Positions 19,431 through 27,026 of a stretch of DNA of 64,000 bases are shown in pieces. The stretch is taken from the NCBI RefSeq assembly GCF_014384905.1, contig NZ_JACRSV010000002.1:372001-436000 (forward strand), read 5' to 3'. The stretch comes from Fumia xinanensis. GTDB taxonomy: Bacteria > Bacillota > Clostridia > Oscillospirales > Ruminococcaceae. The position numbers and the translations under genes were made by a program. Under the pieces are notes generated by a model that was not told the DNA's origin, made no database searches, and saw nothing but the letters and a program-made list of their open reading frames with translations. Positions within the stretch are counted from its first letter, which is position 1; the number at the start of each line of letters is the position of its first letter.

Positions 19431-20639
19431 ATGAAGATACTGGTAACAGGCGCCAACGGCTTCGTGGGGAAAAATCTTGTGGCGTCCCTGAAAAATATCA
19501 GGGATGGGAAAGACCGCACCCGCCCGGGCGTTCAAATTGACGAGATTTTTGCGTATGATATTGATACGGGAGCAGAGCTTCTGGACCGATTTTGTGAAAA
19601 AGCGGATTTTGTCTTTAACCTTGCCGGCGTAAACCGGCCGAAAGAACAGTCGGAATTCATGGCGGGCAATTTTGGGTTTGGTTCTACGCTGCTGGATACG
19701 CTGAAGAAGTATCAAAACCGCTGTCCGGTGATGCTCGCTTCCTCCATCCAGGCGACGCTGCTGGGGCGGTATGCCGGAAGTGAATACGGGAAAAGCAAGC
19801 TGGCGGGAGAAGAACTGTTTCGGGACTATCAGAGGGACACAGGCGCCAAGGTGCTCATTTACCGATTCCCGAACCTCTTCGGCAAATGGTGCCGGCCCAA
19901 CTATAACTCGGCTGTGGTGACCTTCTGCCACAACATTGCAAACGATTTGCCGATTACGGTAAATGATCCGGCGGTAGAGTTGGAACTACTGTATATCGAT
20001 GACTTGGTAGCCGAAATGCTGGATGCATTAGAAGGAAAAGAGCATCGCTGCGAGTTTGAGGGCGTTGATGCGGTGGAGCAGCCGCACGGCAGATACTGTT
20101 ATGTACCGGTGACTCATAAAGCGGCCCTTGGGGAAATCGTTTCACTTCTAGAAAGCTTCAAAAAACAGCCGGAAACCCTGAAAATGCCGGAAATTGCGGA
20201 CGGTTCTTTTGCGAAGAAGCTGTATTCCACGTACCTTTCCTATCTGCCGAAAGAGAAGGTGGCTTTTCCGCTCAAAATGAATGTAGATGACCGGGGAAGC
20301 TTTACCGAACTCCTCAAAACCGAGAAATGCGGGCAGTTTTCGGTGAATATTTCAAAGCCGGGCATCATAAAAGGGCAGCATTGGCACCACAGCAAGTGGG
20401 AATTCTTTATTGTGGTTTCCGGGCGTGGTTTGATCCAGCAGCGAAAAATCGGCACGGAGGAAGTGCTGTTTTTTGAGGTTTCCGGAGACAAAATCGAGGC
20501 CGTCCATATGCTGCCGGGGTACACCCACAACATAATCAATCTGTCGGAGACGGAGAATTTGGTGACCGTCATGTGGGCCAATGAGCAGTTTGATTCCAGT
20601 CGGCCAGATACTTATTTTGAGCCCGTGGAGGAAGAATAA
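19431..20639 (+). CDS. capF: UDP-2-acetamido-2,6-dideoxy-hexulose reductase CapF
   Basis: A 402-residue two-domain enzyme. The N-terminal reductase domain opens with MKILVTGANGFVGKNLVASL and has YGKSKLAGEELFRDY (Tyr-x-x-x-Lys). The C-terminal cupin domain starts near residue 280 (MNVDDRGSFTELLKTE) with KGQHWHHSKWEFF, whose histidines bind metal. CapF/WbjC/FnlB reduces the 4-keto group of the CapE product to the L-talo sugar. It is a little longer than the S. aureus enzyme; the extra length is between the two domains. It starts at the base after the capE stop, and its own stop overlaps the next start by one base. Confidence 0.94.
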   Translation: MKILVTGANGFVGKNLVASLKNIRDGKDRTRPGVQIDEIFAYDIDTGAELLDRFCEKADFVFNLAGVNRPKEQSEFMAGNFGFGSTLLDTLKKYQNRCPVMLASSIQATLLGRYAGSEYGKSKLAGEELFRDYQRDTGAKVLIYRFPNLFGKWCRPNYNSAVVTFCHNIANDLPITVNDPAVELELLYIDDLVAEMLDALEGKEHRCEFEGVDAVEQPHGRYCYVPVTHKAALGEIVSLLESFKKQPETLKMPEIADGSFAKKLYSTYLSYLPKEKVAFPLKMNVDDRGSFTELLKTEKCGQFSVNISKPGIIKGQHWHHSKWEFFIVVSGRGLIQQRKIGTEEVLFFEVSGDKIEAVHMLPGYTHNIINLSETENLVTVMWANEQFDSSRPDTYFEPVEEE

Positions 20640-21823
20640 TGGTAATAAGGACAGATTATTCCGATATTAAATTTCGGGAAAACGGGAAACTAAAGCTCCT
20701 AATTATCGTGGGGACCCGTCCGGAGATTATCCGGCTGGGCGCTGTTATCAACAAATGCCGGAAGTACTTTGACTGTGTGTTGGCGCACACGGGGCAGAAT
20801 TACGACTATAATCTCAACGGCGTGTTTTTTCGTGACCTGAAACTCAAGGAGCCGGAAGTTTACATGGACGCGGTTGGGGATGATTTGGGCGCCACTGTGG
20901 GCAACATCATCAACTGCTCCTACAAATTGATGAACGAGATAAAGCCCGACGCGCTTTTGATTCTGGGGGACACCAACTCCTGTCTGTCGGCCATTGCGGC
21001 AAAGCGGCTGCATATCCCGATTTTTCATATGGAGGCGGGGAACCGCTGCAAGGACGAGTGCCTGCCGGAGGAGACAAATCGTCGCATTGTGGACATCATT
21101 TCCGACGTGAATTTGGCCTACTCAGAGCACGCGAGGAAGTATCTCCATGAGTGCGGGCTGCCGAAGGAGCGGGTATATGTGACCGGTTCTCCTATGGCGG
21201 AAGTGCTGCATCAAAATCTCGAGGAGATTGAGCAGTCGGATATTTTGAAGCGTTTGAATCTCGAACCTCAGAAATATATTTTGCTTTCCGCTCACAGGGA
21301 GGAAAATATCGACACCGAGAAGAATTTTCTTTCGTTGTTCACAGCCATCAATAAAATGGCGGAGAAGTACGATATGCCGATTCTTTATTCCTGCCATCCC
21401 AGGAGCAAAAAAAGGCTGGAAGCCTCCGGTTTCCAGTTGGATAAGCGCGTGATACAAAATGAGCCGCTGGGTTTTCACGATTACAACCATTTGCAGATGA
21501 ACGCTTTTGCGGTAGTGTCCGATTCCGGGACTTTGCCAGAAGAGAGCAGTTTCTTTACTTCCCAGGGGCACCCGTTCCCGGCGGTGTGCATCCGGACATC
21601 CACTGAGCGGCCGGAGGCGCTGGACAAGGCGTGTTTCGTGTTGGCGGGTATCGACGAAAAGTCTTTATTGCAGGCAGTGGATACTGCGGTGCAGATGAAT
21701 CTTGACGGGGATTACGGCATTCCGGTGCCGGATTACGTGGAAGAAAATGTCAGCACCAAGGTTGTGAAGATCATTCAGAGCTACACCGGGGTTGTGGACA
21801 AGATGGTGTGGAGGAAGTACTAG
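20639..21823 (+). CDS. capG: UDP-HexNAc 2-epimerase CapG (UDP-L-FucNAc synthesis)
   Basis: A 394-residue non-hydrolysing UDP-GlcNAc 2-epimerase relative. Seen are IIVGTRPEIIRLGAVI, HTGQNYDYNLNGVFF, MEAGNRCKDECLPEETNRRIVD, SAHREENID and SDSGTLPEESSFF. CapG/WbjD/FnlC makes UDP-N-acetyl-L-fucosamine by C2 epimerisation of the CapF product. MEAGNRCKDECLPEETNRR differs from WecB in the way usual for this branch. The ATG overlaps the capF stop (TAATG). Confidence 0.94.
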   Translation: MVIRTDYSDIKFRENGKLKLLIIVGTRPEIIRLGAVINKCRKYFDCVLAHTGQNYDYNLNGVFFRDLKLKEPEVYMDAVGDDLGATVGNIINCSYKLMNEIKPDALLILGDTNSCLSAIAAKRLHIPIFHMEAGNRCKDECLPEETNRRIVDIISDVNLAYSEHARKYLHECGLPKERVYVTGSPMAEVLHQNLEEIEQSDILKRLNLEPQKYILLSAHREENIDTEKNFLSLFTAINKMAEKYDMPILYSCHPRSKKRLEASGFQLDKRVIQNEPLGFHDYNHLQMNAFAVVSDSGTLPEESSFFTSQGHPFPAVCIRTSTERPEALDKACFVLAGIDEKSLLQAVDTAVQMNLDGDYGIPVPDYVEENVSTKVVKIIQSYTGVVDKMVWRKY

Positions 21824-21843
21824 ATATATAGCGAGGTAGACGA

Positions 21844-22308
21844 TTGAAAAAAAGACTTTCCATTTTCCTTACCATTCTTATCCTTTTGACGCTTACCTTT
21901 ATTTTTACAAACTCCATGGACAGCGTAGCCGAGTCTCAGAAGAAAAGCGGGGCTGTGCTGGAACGGGTTTGGATTCTCTTAAAAGGCGTGGTCGGAAAAG
22001 AGAACGTAACGGAGCATCTGGTGCGAAAACTGGCGCATTTTTTTGAGTTTTTTGTTTTAGGCGTTGAAATGTCGGCGCTTTCTTTTCTTCATCATTCGCC
22101 GCGGCGTACTTTATATTATTCCATTTCTCTTCCGGTGTTTTGCGGCTTGCTGGCTGCCCTGACGGACGAAACCATCCAAATTGCGTCCGCCCGGGGTTCG
22201 CAGGTTCAGGATGTATGGCTTGACTTTGCAGGTGTGTGCGTTGGAGTAGGAGTAGTTTTTGTCATATGGCTAGTATGGAGAAATAGACAGATACGCCAAG
22301 GACAATAA
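21844..22308 (+). CDS. VanZ-like membrane protein
   Basis: A 154-residue VanZ-family protein with four hydrophobic segments. The marks are FIFTNSMDS after the first segment, LVRKLAHFFEFFVLGVEM, and LTDETIQIASARGSQVQDVWLDFAGV, the last two being the best conserved parts of the family. VanZ gives low teicoplanin resistance in some bacteria; the function of most relatives is unknown, and many lie at the end of surface polysaccharide loci as here. The start is a TTG with GAGGT upstream. It follows capG closely and may be the last gene of the long transcript. Confidence 0.85.
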   Translation: MKKRLSIFLTILILLTLTFIFTNSMDSVAESQKKSGAVLERVWILLKGVVGKENVTEHLVRKLAHFFEFFVLGVEMSALSFLHHSPRRTLYYSISLPVFCGLLAALTDETIQIASARGSQVQDVWLDFAGVCVGVGVVFVIWLVWRNRQIRQGQ

Positions 22309-22392
22309 GGCCGTGCTGATGTACCCAATAGGATAACCGGAGATTACGTCCTGCGATATTGTTGATTCTAACAGGTTTTTACTCAAAAAGTA

Positions 22393-22421
22393 GTGAAATT
22401 GTTTTAAAAGTGTGCTAAAAT
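22393..22421 (+). promoter_or_regulatory. Candidate galU promoter
   Basis: GTGAAA (22393-22398) and TAAAAT (22416-22421) are spaced by 17 bases, a fair sigma-A-type match, in the 240-base gap before galU. Transcription would begin near 22428, leaving a leader of about 120 bases. Weak -35; unproven. Confidence 0.35.
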
Positions 22422-22452
22422 TTAGGAAAGATATAGGCAGTTAACTTCAAAG

Positions 22453-22480
22453 ATGGACAGGAATTGCAGGGCCTGTCCAT
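22453..22480 (+). repeat. 9-bp inverted repeat in galU leader
   Basis: ATGGACAGG (22453-22461) and CCTGTCCAT (22472-22480) form a perfect stem with a 10-base loop. No T run follows, so it is not a simple terminator. It could be an operator or an RNA hairpin. Confidence 0.4.
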
Positions 22481-22547
22481 GGCGATTCGACAATTTTCGC
22501 ATGAATTGCGTTGTAAGATAATTCAGGATATAAAAGGAGAGGTAAAG

Positions 22548-23420
22548 ATGAGAATTAAAAAGGCTGTGATTCCGGCCGCGGGGCTTGGTACCAGGGTTCT
22601 TCCCGCTACCAAAGCCATGCCCAAGGAAATGCTTACCATTGTGGACAAGCCGGCGATCCAGTACATAGTCGAAGAGGCTGTCAAAAGCGGGATTGAGGAT
22701 ATTTGTATCATTTTGAGCCGCGGCAAGCACGTGGTGGAAGACCATTTTGACCGCACACCGGAACTGGAGCAGAAGCTGTTGAGCAGCGGTAAACAGGAAC
22801 TTTACGAAGAGGTCCTGAAAATCGCCAATTTAGCAAACATCACTTACGTCCGGCAGCAGGAGCCCAAAGGATTGGCGCATGCAGTTCTCTGCGCCAAACC
22901 ATTTGTCGGCGACGAGCCTTTTGCAGTGCTTTATGGAGACGACGTTATCATGGGCGAATATCCCACCTGCAAGCAGCTTACCGACCAGTACGAAAAATAC
23001 GGCGTAGGCTGTGTGGCGATGAAAGAGGTGCCTTTTGAACAGGTCACAAGATATTCTTCGCTTAAGGTGGAAAATCTTTTCGACAACGTGTATAAAGTTA
23101 CCGACATGGTTGAAAAACCTGCCACTCCCAAACAGGCTTTCTCCAATTTCTCTATTCTGGGGCGCTGTGTGCTCCCGCCGGAGATTTTTTCTCTGCTCGA
23201 GACGCTGCCCACCGGCGCGGGGGGAGAATACCAGCTCACCGACGCCATGAAAATCTTAGCCCAAACCCAGGGGATGATCGGGGTGGACTTCATCGGAACC
23301 CGGTATGACATGGGAAATAAGTTAGGAATTATGCAGGCGGCGGTGGAAACCGCAATAAATCATCCGGAAATCGGAGAAAATTTCAAAAAATACTTGAAAG
23401 ATTTTACAAAAGGGTTATAA
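22548..23420 (+). CDS. galU: UTP-glucose-1-phosphate uridylyltransferase
   Basis: GalU of 290 residues makes UDP-glucose from UTP and glucose-1-phosphate, a precursor for surface sugars. The nucleotide-binding start KAVIPAAGLGTRVLPATKAMPKEML, PAIQYIVEEAV, FAVLYGDDVI and LGRCVLPPEIF, GAGGEYQLTDAM are all present, and the length matches the family. The ATG at 22548 has GGAGAGG at proper distance; an upstream in-frame TTG lacks this. It is separated from the capsule genes by 240 bases and probably has its own promoter, but fits the same supply role. Confidence 0.95.
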   Translation: MRIKKAVIPAAGLGTRVLPATKAMPKEMLTIVDKPAIQYIVEEAVKSGIEDICIILSRGKHVVEDHFDRTPELEQKLLSSGKQELYEEVLKIANLANITYVRQQEPKGLAHAVLCAKPFVGDEPFAVLYGDDVIMGEYPTCKQLTDQYEKYGVGCVAMKEVPFEQVTRYSSLKVENLFDNVYKVTDMVEKPATPKQAFSNFSILGRCVLPPEIFSLLETLPTGAGGEYQLTDAMKILAQTQGMIGVDFIGTRYDMGNKLGIMQAAVETAINHPEIGENFKKYLKDFTKGL

Positions 23421-23421
23421 T
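23394..23421 (+). promoter_or_regulatory. Promoter at galU 3' end
   Basis: TTGAAA (23394-23399), a 16-base spacer and a perfect TATAAT (23416-23421) lie across the galU stop. If used, transcription would start near 23428 and give a leader of about 260 bases ahead of the surface-protein gene at 23687, running antisense to the small gene at 23450-23533. Confidence 0.5.
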
Positions 23422-23449
23422 AGTATTATACCAATGATGGGTAAAAGCG

Positions 23450-23533
23450 TTACTTTCTGCTGCTGATTCGGAAGCAGCACCCGAACATAAGGCCAAAATA
23501 AAAAGCGAGGATGGCTGTAATGATGTATCCCAT
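23450..23533 (-). CDS. 27-residue predicted membrane peptide
   Basis: On the - strand an ATG at 23533 opens a 27-codon frame. The peptide has a hydrophobic core (IITAILAFYFGLMFGCC) with a short N-terminus and a basic tail (RISSRK), which fits a single membrane segment. A good ribosome site (AGAAAGGA) ends 8 bases before the ATG. It is too short for usual annotation. It lies in the 267-base gap between galU and the surface-protein gene, opposite in direction. No family is recognised. The paired cysteines near the tail could matter for redox or metal. Real expression is a prediction based on hydrophobic pattern plus ribosome site. Confidence 0.5.
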   Translation of the reverse strand: MGYIITAILAFYFGLMFGCCFRISSRK

Positions 23534-23579
23534 AGCATATTTCCTTTCTGAGTTTTTTGTTTCATTGGCTGATACTTAA

Positions 23580-23610
23580 ATTATGCCCCAAAAATGGACT
23601 TTTGTTTCAA
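23580..23610 (-). promoter_or_regulatory. Candidate promoter for the 27-residue peptide
   Basis: Read on the - strand, TTGAAA (23610-23605) and CATAAT (23585-23580) are 19 bases apart. Spacing is slightly long. It would place the start about 40 bases before the small gene. Confidence 0.3.
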
Positions 23611-23686
23611 AAAATAATTTATTTCTTTGTTTGTTTTTGCTTGAAAAAGTGTAACAATAGAAAAGGATCTACTAGGAGGTAAAATT

Positions 23687-24418
23687 ATGAAAAAAATCAT
23701 TTCCGCAGTTTGTGCAGTAGCCTTGATGGCTTCCTTAGCAGCTCCGATGCAGGTGGCTGCCGCTACAAAGGACGATATTGTCAACGAGATGTTTACTAGT
23801 TTTGAAGTTGGAGGCAGAACAAGACAGATTCCCAGCCGGTATGTCACCTTAGTGGTTCGTTATCTGGACAATAACAAGCTTACTTCTGCTGAACTGGATG
23901 AGGCCTTGGCGGCAGGCAGAGAAGCAAAACAAATCTGGATTGCGACTGGACAGCCTACTTTTGAGAAACTTTCCTCTGACGTGAAGATGCAGCTGGCTGG
24001 AAAAGCTGCCAGTATGATGAAAAAATTAGGTGCAACTGTAAGCTTCAGCGGTACAACTCTTACTGTTGTTGACCCCAATGGTAAATCGTACAGTGTGAAT
24101 ACTCTCCATGATTTGAGTGCTTTAGTAGGCGCTTCTACTTCTGGAGGAAACAACGGCTCGGGTTCCAATGACCCTTGGAATAACGGCGAGACCAGCGGCA
24201 CAACTCCTGATGGCGGTCACTGGGAAGTGGAAGGAAACACTGTAACCATCACCGATAAGGACGGCAATGTTTCTACTATTGAGATCAATCCTATCAAACA
24301 GACTGGCGCCGGCGTAGACACTTCTTCTGCCGTGGCAGTTGCTGCTCTGCTGATCGCAGGTTTGAGCGCGACTGTTATCGTCGCCCGGAAAAGCCGCTTG
24401 GGTGAGGACTGCGAATAA
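23687..24418 (+). CDS. Secreted cell-wall anchored protein with sortase signal
   Basis: A 243-residue surface protein. Residues 1-26 are a signal peptide (MKKIISAVCAVALMASLAAP... ending AAA). Residues about 27-150 form an unknown alpha-rich domain ending in a short beta part (TLTVVDPNGKSYSV). A Gly/Ser/Asn-rich linker follows (about 150-185). The C-terminus has IKQTGAG, a hydrophobic stretch (SSAVAVAALLIAGLSATVIVA) and a basic tail RKSR, the layout of an LPxTG-like sorting signal with a variant pentapeptide. The next gene, overlapping by one base, is a sortase, so this is most likely its dedicated substrate. The start has AGGAGG at good distance. Function of the domain is unknown. Confidence 0.8.
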   Translation: MKKIISAVCAVALMASLAAPMQVAAATKDDIVNEMFTSFEVGGRTRQIPSRYVTLVVRYLDNNKLTSAELDEALAAGREAKQIWIATGQPTFEKLSSDVKMQLAGKAASMMKKLGATVSFSGTTLTVVDPNGKSYSVNTLHDLSALVGASTSGGNNGSGSNDPWNNGETSGTTPDGGHWEVEGNTVTITDKDGNVSTIEINPIKQTGAGVDTSSAVAVAALLIAGLSATVIVARKSRLGEDCE

Positions 24419-25095
24419 TGAGCAAACGGGTTTCTGAGAAGCCCAGAAGAAGCAATCGGACAAAATTTATCCTTTGTCCGATTGCCTTTTTCATAGTGGG
24501 CCTTGTACTCATTTTAATCGCCTTTATGCCGATGTTGACACCCATGGTGGACGTACTGGATTTAGTGACTCTGTCGTCGCCGCCTACCTTTGAGGAGTCC
24601 GCTCCGGTGGAAAAGGATTTCACTTCGGGGGAAACTTCCGGTGTTCTCAATTGGGAGAGTCTGGATCTGCCTGGCGAGGGAGAGCTTTTCGGGGAGCTGA
24701 TTATCCAGTCGGCGGGAATTGATGTGGACCTCTACTTTGGCGACAGCCCGACCGAGCTGAGAAAGGGCGTAGGTACCTATACGTCGGCGGGGCTGCCCGG
24801 CGAGGGCAAAACGATCCTGATGGCGGCCCATAACAATACCTATTTCCACACGCTGGGGGATGCAAAACCCGGCGATTCCATTGAGATCAACACCAATTAT
24901 GGGAAGTACGTCTATGAAATGACGGACAGCAGGGTGGCGGAAGATACCGATTCCACCGCCTATGACCTGAGCGCCCCGGAGGAAAATCTCATTCTGTACA
25001 CCTGTTATCCCTTCGACCGGCTGGGATTTACCTCTCAGCGGTATTTTGTCTATGCAAAATACGTTTCCGGGCCGCAGTGGAATCTTCCGGAGTAA
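24418..25095 (+). CDS. Sortase (class D-like)
   Basis: A 225-residue membrane transpeptidase. A basic N-terminus leads into one membrane segment (about residues 17-40). The beta-barrel catalytic domain begins near residue 80. The catalytic triad is visible as His138 in LMAAHNN, Cys196 in ILYTCYP and Arg208 in TSQRYFVYA. Sortases cut a sorting motif and attach the protein to peptidoglycan or to another protein. The overlapping upstream gene encodes a protein with an IKQTG sorting motif, so enzyme and substrate are coupled. A four-segment membrane protein gene follows. Class assignment is by gestalt. Confidence 0.88.
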   Translation: MSKRVSEKPRRSNRTKFILCPIAFFIVGLVLILIAFMPMLTPMVDVLDLVTLSSPPTFEESAPVEKDFTSGETSGVLNWESLDLPGEGELFGELIIQSAGIDVDLYFGDSPTELRKGVGTYTSAGLPGEGKTILMAAHNNTYFHTLGDAKPGDSIEINTNYGKYVYEMTDSRVAEDTDSTAYDLSAPEENLILYTCYPFDRLGFTSQRYFVYAKYVSGPQWNLPE

Positions 25096-25108
25096 GGAGT
25101 TATTTGTT

Positions 25109-26026
25109 ATGCAGAACCGTTCTAAAATACGAAACGGCGTCTCCTATGTGTTGGCGTTTTTTCTTTCACTATTCGTAGCGGCTCTTTCGGCCCTTTTGGT
25201 GCTTCAGACTACTATACTCAGCGAAAGTTTCTTGCAGAAGCAGGTGGACCGAAGCGGATATGCCGCTAATGTTATCGAGCGCATCGAAAACACTTTCATT
25301 TCCTATGGCATGTCCAGCGGATTCGACGAGGCATTTTTCTCCACTGTTTTGGACGAGCAGACCGTTCGGGAGGATATTCGCGGAGTGATGTCCGCTATCT
25401 ATCACGGAAAGCCGCGTGACGTTTCTACTGAGGCTTTCCGCTCCATGCTGTATGAAAAGCTGCTGGCCAATGTAACGGACCGGGGATTCGTCGTCAGCGA
25501 AGAGCTGGAGCAGTCTTTGGAGCAGCTGGTGGATTACTGCGCTGTTACATATCGAAACGAATTGCGGTTTCCAATGGGTTCGGCGGCAGCTTCTATGTTG
25601 CAGAAGGCGAAAAATCCGGTGCTGTTGGGAATCGGTGTCATGGCAGCCCTCAGTTTATTTGTCTTTTTTGTGCTGTTTTCCATCCATCCAAGAAAATCCA
25701 GTGTGATACGCAATGTGATCTACGCCCTCAGTGGTTCTTTTTTGATGCTGTTCATTCCGACGGGATTCGCTTTGTTGTCCGGGCGAATCGAGCGGCTGGC
25801 CATTACCTCAAAGCCGCTTTACTATCTGGTGGTTGCCGAACTGCAGCAGACACTGTATGTCTTTTTGCTGGCCTGCGGCATTTTAGCGGTTATCATTGCG
25901 GGGTTGGGGATATGGTATCATATAATGGTACGAAGAAAATCCCATTCCTATGAGCCGGTATTTCGAATCGATAGGTTCCAGGGAGAGGAAAAGGATCAGG
26001 CGGATACGGCCAGTTCCAAAGGATAA
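25109..26026 (+). CDS. Membrane protein of the sortase locus, unknown function
   Basis: A 305-residue protein with four predicted membrane segments: about residues 12-36, 175-197, 205-228 and 243-272. Between the first and second lies an extracytoplasmic domain of about 135 residues with many acidic residues and no motif I recognise. The C-terminal tail is charged and cytosolic. The ATG at 25109 has AAGGAG at 8 bases; an in-frame upstream TTG overlaps the sortase gene and is unlikely. It ends the substrate-sortase-membrane protein unit and is followed by a strong terminator. It may help present or sense the anchored protein; this is inference. Confidence 0.6.
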   Translation: MQNRSKIRNGVSYVLAFFLSLFVAALSALLVLQTTILSESFLQKQVDRSGYAANVIERIENTFISYGMSSGFDEAFFSTVLDEQTVREDIRGVMSAIYHGKPRDVSTEAFRSMLYEKLLANVTDRGFVVSEELEQSLEQLVDYCAVTYRNELRFPMGSAAASMLQKAKNPVLLGIGVMAALSLFVFFVLFSIHPRKSSVIRNVIYALSGSFLMLFIPTGFALLSGRIERLAITSKPLYYLVVAELQQTLYVFLLACGILAVIIAGLGIWYHIMVRRKSHSYEPVFRIDRFQGEEKDQADTASSKG

Positions 26027-26050
26027 TACAAACAACATTTATACTAGTAA

Positions 26051-26085
26051 AGCGTAGGTACCACAAAGTGGTGCCTACGCTTTTT
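26051..26085. terminator. Bidirectional terminator
   Basis: AGCGTAGGTACCAC and GTGGTGCCTACGCT (26051-26064, 26068-26081) form a 14-bp stem with a 3-base loop and one G-T mismatch, followed by T5. A run of A residues before it makes it work on the other strand too. It separates the sortase unit from the convergent zinc-ribbon gene. Confidence 0.85.
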
Positions 26086-26284
26086 ATGTTTCCAGTAATA
26101 TGATGAACAAGACGACAATAAGGAAAAGCCCTAGAGCACAAACGGCGATAATCCAGGGGGAAAAGTGTCGTTTCCGTGGGGGAAGCATATCGGCGATGAG
26201 AGGTTCCCGCTCAAAAGAAACGCCGCAACGCTGGCATTTTTGGGCGGAAACAGGATTTTCTTTGCCGCAAAATGGACAGATCAT
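26084..26284 (-). CDS. Zinc-ribbon membrane protein, small
   Basis: A 66-residue protein with an N-terminal zinc ribbon (CPFCGKE at residues 3-9 and CQRCG near 17) and a C-terminal membrane segment (WIIAVCALGLFLIVVLFIILLE). The ribbon would face the cytosol. Such proteins are common in Firmicutes and mostly uncharacterised. The ATG has AAGGAGG in front. A very good promoter (TTGACA-17-TAAACT) lies upstream, next to an inverted repeat shared with the divergent XRE regulator gene, so the two may be co-regulated. Confidence 0.78.
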   Translation of the reverse strand: MICPFCGKENPVSAQKCQRCGVSFEREPLIADMLPPRKRHFSPWIIAVCALGLFLIVVLFIILLET

Positions 26285-26353
26285 AAGGTGCCTCCTTTAT
26301 GGAATAGAAAGTGGAAATTTTTAGGATGTAAGTTAAATAATCTTTATTTATTT

Positions 26354-26382
26354 AGTTTACCAGACAAATTTTTATTTGTCAA
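26354..26382 (-). promoter_or_regulatory. Promoter of the zinc-ribbon gene
   Basis: On the - strand, a perfect TTGACA (26382-26377), 17 bases and TAAACT (26359-26354). The operator-like repeat arm at 26383-26396 abuts the -35 box. Confidence 0.75.
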
Positions 26383-26460
26383 TATCTATAAGTATAAATA
26401 ATTACTACCTATAGAGATTTGAAGGAATATCTTATATGAGATAAAGTATACTTATAGATA
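26383..26460. promoter_or_regulatory. Inverted-repeat operator between divergent genes
   Basis: TATCTATAAGTATA (26383-26396) and its exact reverse complement TATACTTATAGATA (26447-26460) lie 50 bases apart, and a related half-site (ACCTATAGAG) sits between at 26407-26416. One arm touches the -35 of the zinc-ribbon promoter, the other covers the likely start of the XRE transcript. This is the layout of an autoregulated XRE repressor controlling both genes, possibly by looping. Confidence 0.6.
26419..26447 (+). promoter_or_regulatory. Candidate promoter of the XRE gene
   Basis: TTGAAG (26419-26424), 17 bases, TAAAGT (26442-26447). Moderate match; it overlaps the downstream operator arm, as expected for self-repression. 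Confidence 0.5.
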
Positions 26461-26473
26461 GGAGAACGAAATT

Positions 26474-26824
26474 ATGACGGATAAAAAACGGGAAATTACT
26501 AAAAAAACGGCAGACCGAATACGATATTTCCGAAAACTGCTGGGAATGAGCCAGGAACAGCTGGCTTTTGCGGCCGGGATGAATCCGGCATTTTTGGGGC
26601 ACATCGAACAGGGCCTCAAATGTCCTACGATAGATACGCTGCAAAAAATATGCAGCGCGCTGGGAATCAGCCTTTCTCAACTGCTGGATTTTGATAGGGG
26701 AAAGGGGGACGTGAACGCGGAGGCGCGGATGCGGATTAATCGGGCCGTGCGCCGTCTCGACGCGGAGGATGCCAACCGAGTTGCTACCATTGTAGAGGAA
26801 ATCGTGCGGATGAAAAAAGAGTAA
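26474..26824 (+). CDS. XRE-family transcriptional regulator
   Basis: A 116-residue regulator. A Cro/C1-type helix-turn-helix occupies residues about 12-68 (IRYFRKLLGMSQEQLAFAAGMNPAFLGHIEQGLKCPTIDTLQKICSALGI in segments). A C-terminal helical tail of about 45 residues (RINRAVRRLDAEDANRVATIVEEIVRMKK) likely dimerises. The gene is divergent from the zinc-ribbon gene and shares with it a 14-bp inverted repeat, so it probably represses its own promoter. A TAGGAG ribosome site overlaps the operator arm. A terminator follows at once. Target genes beyond the pair are unknown. Confidence 0.85.
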   Translation: MTDKKREITKKTADRIRYFRKLLGMSQEQLAFAAGMNPAFLGHIEQGLKCPTIDTLQKICSALGISLSQLLDFDRGKGDVNAEARMRINRAVRRLDAEDANRVATIVEEIVRMKKE

Positions 26825-26862
26825 GGCTGTCCATGAAACGGATGGAAGGCCTTACTCTTTTG
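26817..26862 (+). terminator. Terminator of the XRE gene
   Basis: AAGAGTAAGGC (26817-26827) pairs with GCCTTACTCTT (from 26849), with a second inner stem (TCCAT/ATGGA), followed by TTTTG. The stem includes the stop codon. The next 165 bases to 27027 hold nothing I can identify. Confidence 0.8.
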
Positions 26863-27026
26863 TTATGGCGGGTGGATTTCTCCGAAAACCTCGTATGGCG
26901 GCAATGAATGAATTTGTAAAATGCGGCGGGGGTATTTTATGCAGTGAAAAAGTTTTGTCAGTGAGAATAAAGCAGGGAATATCACGGGCAGGTTATAGAT
27001 ACATCGGCTGAGATTTGCAGGACATA

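Noticed and set aside
23428..23686. c-di-GMP riboswitch in the leader of the sortase-substrate gene
   Set aside because: The hairpin TGCTGC/GCAGCA is only part of the small - strand gene, and the conserved core of GEMM riboswitches is not found.
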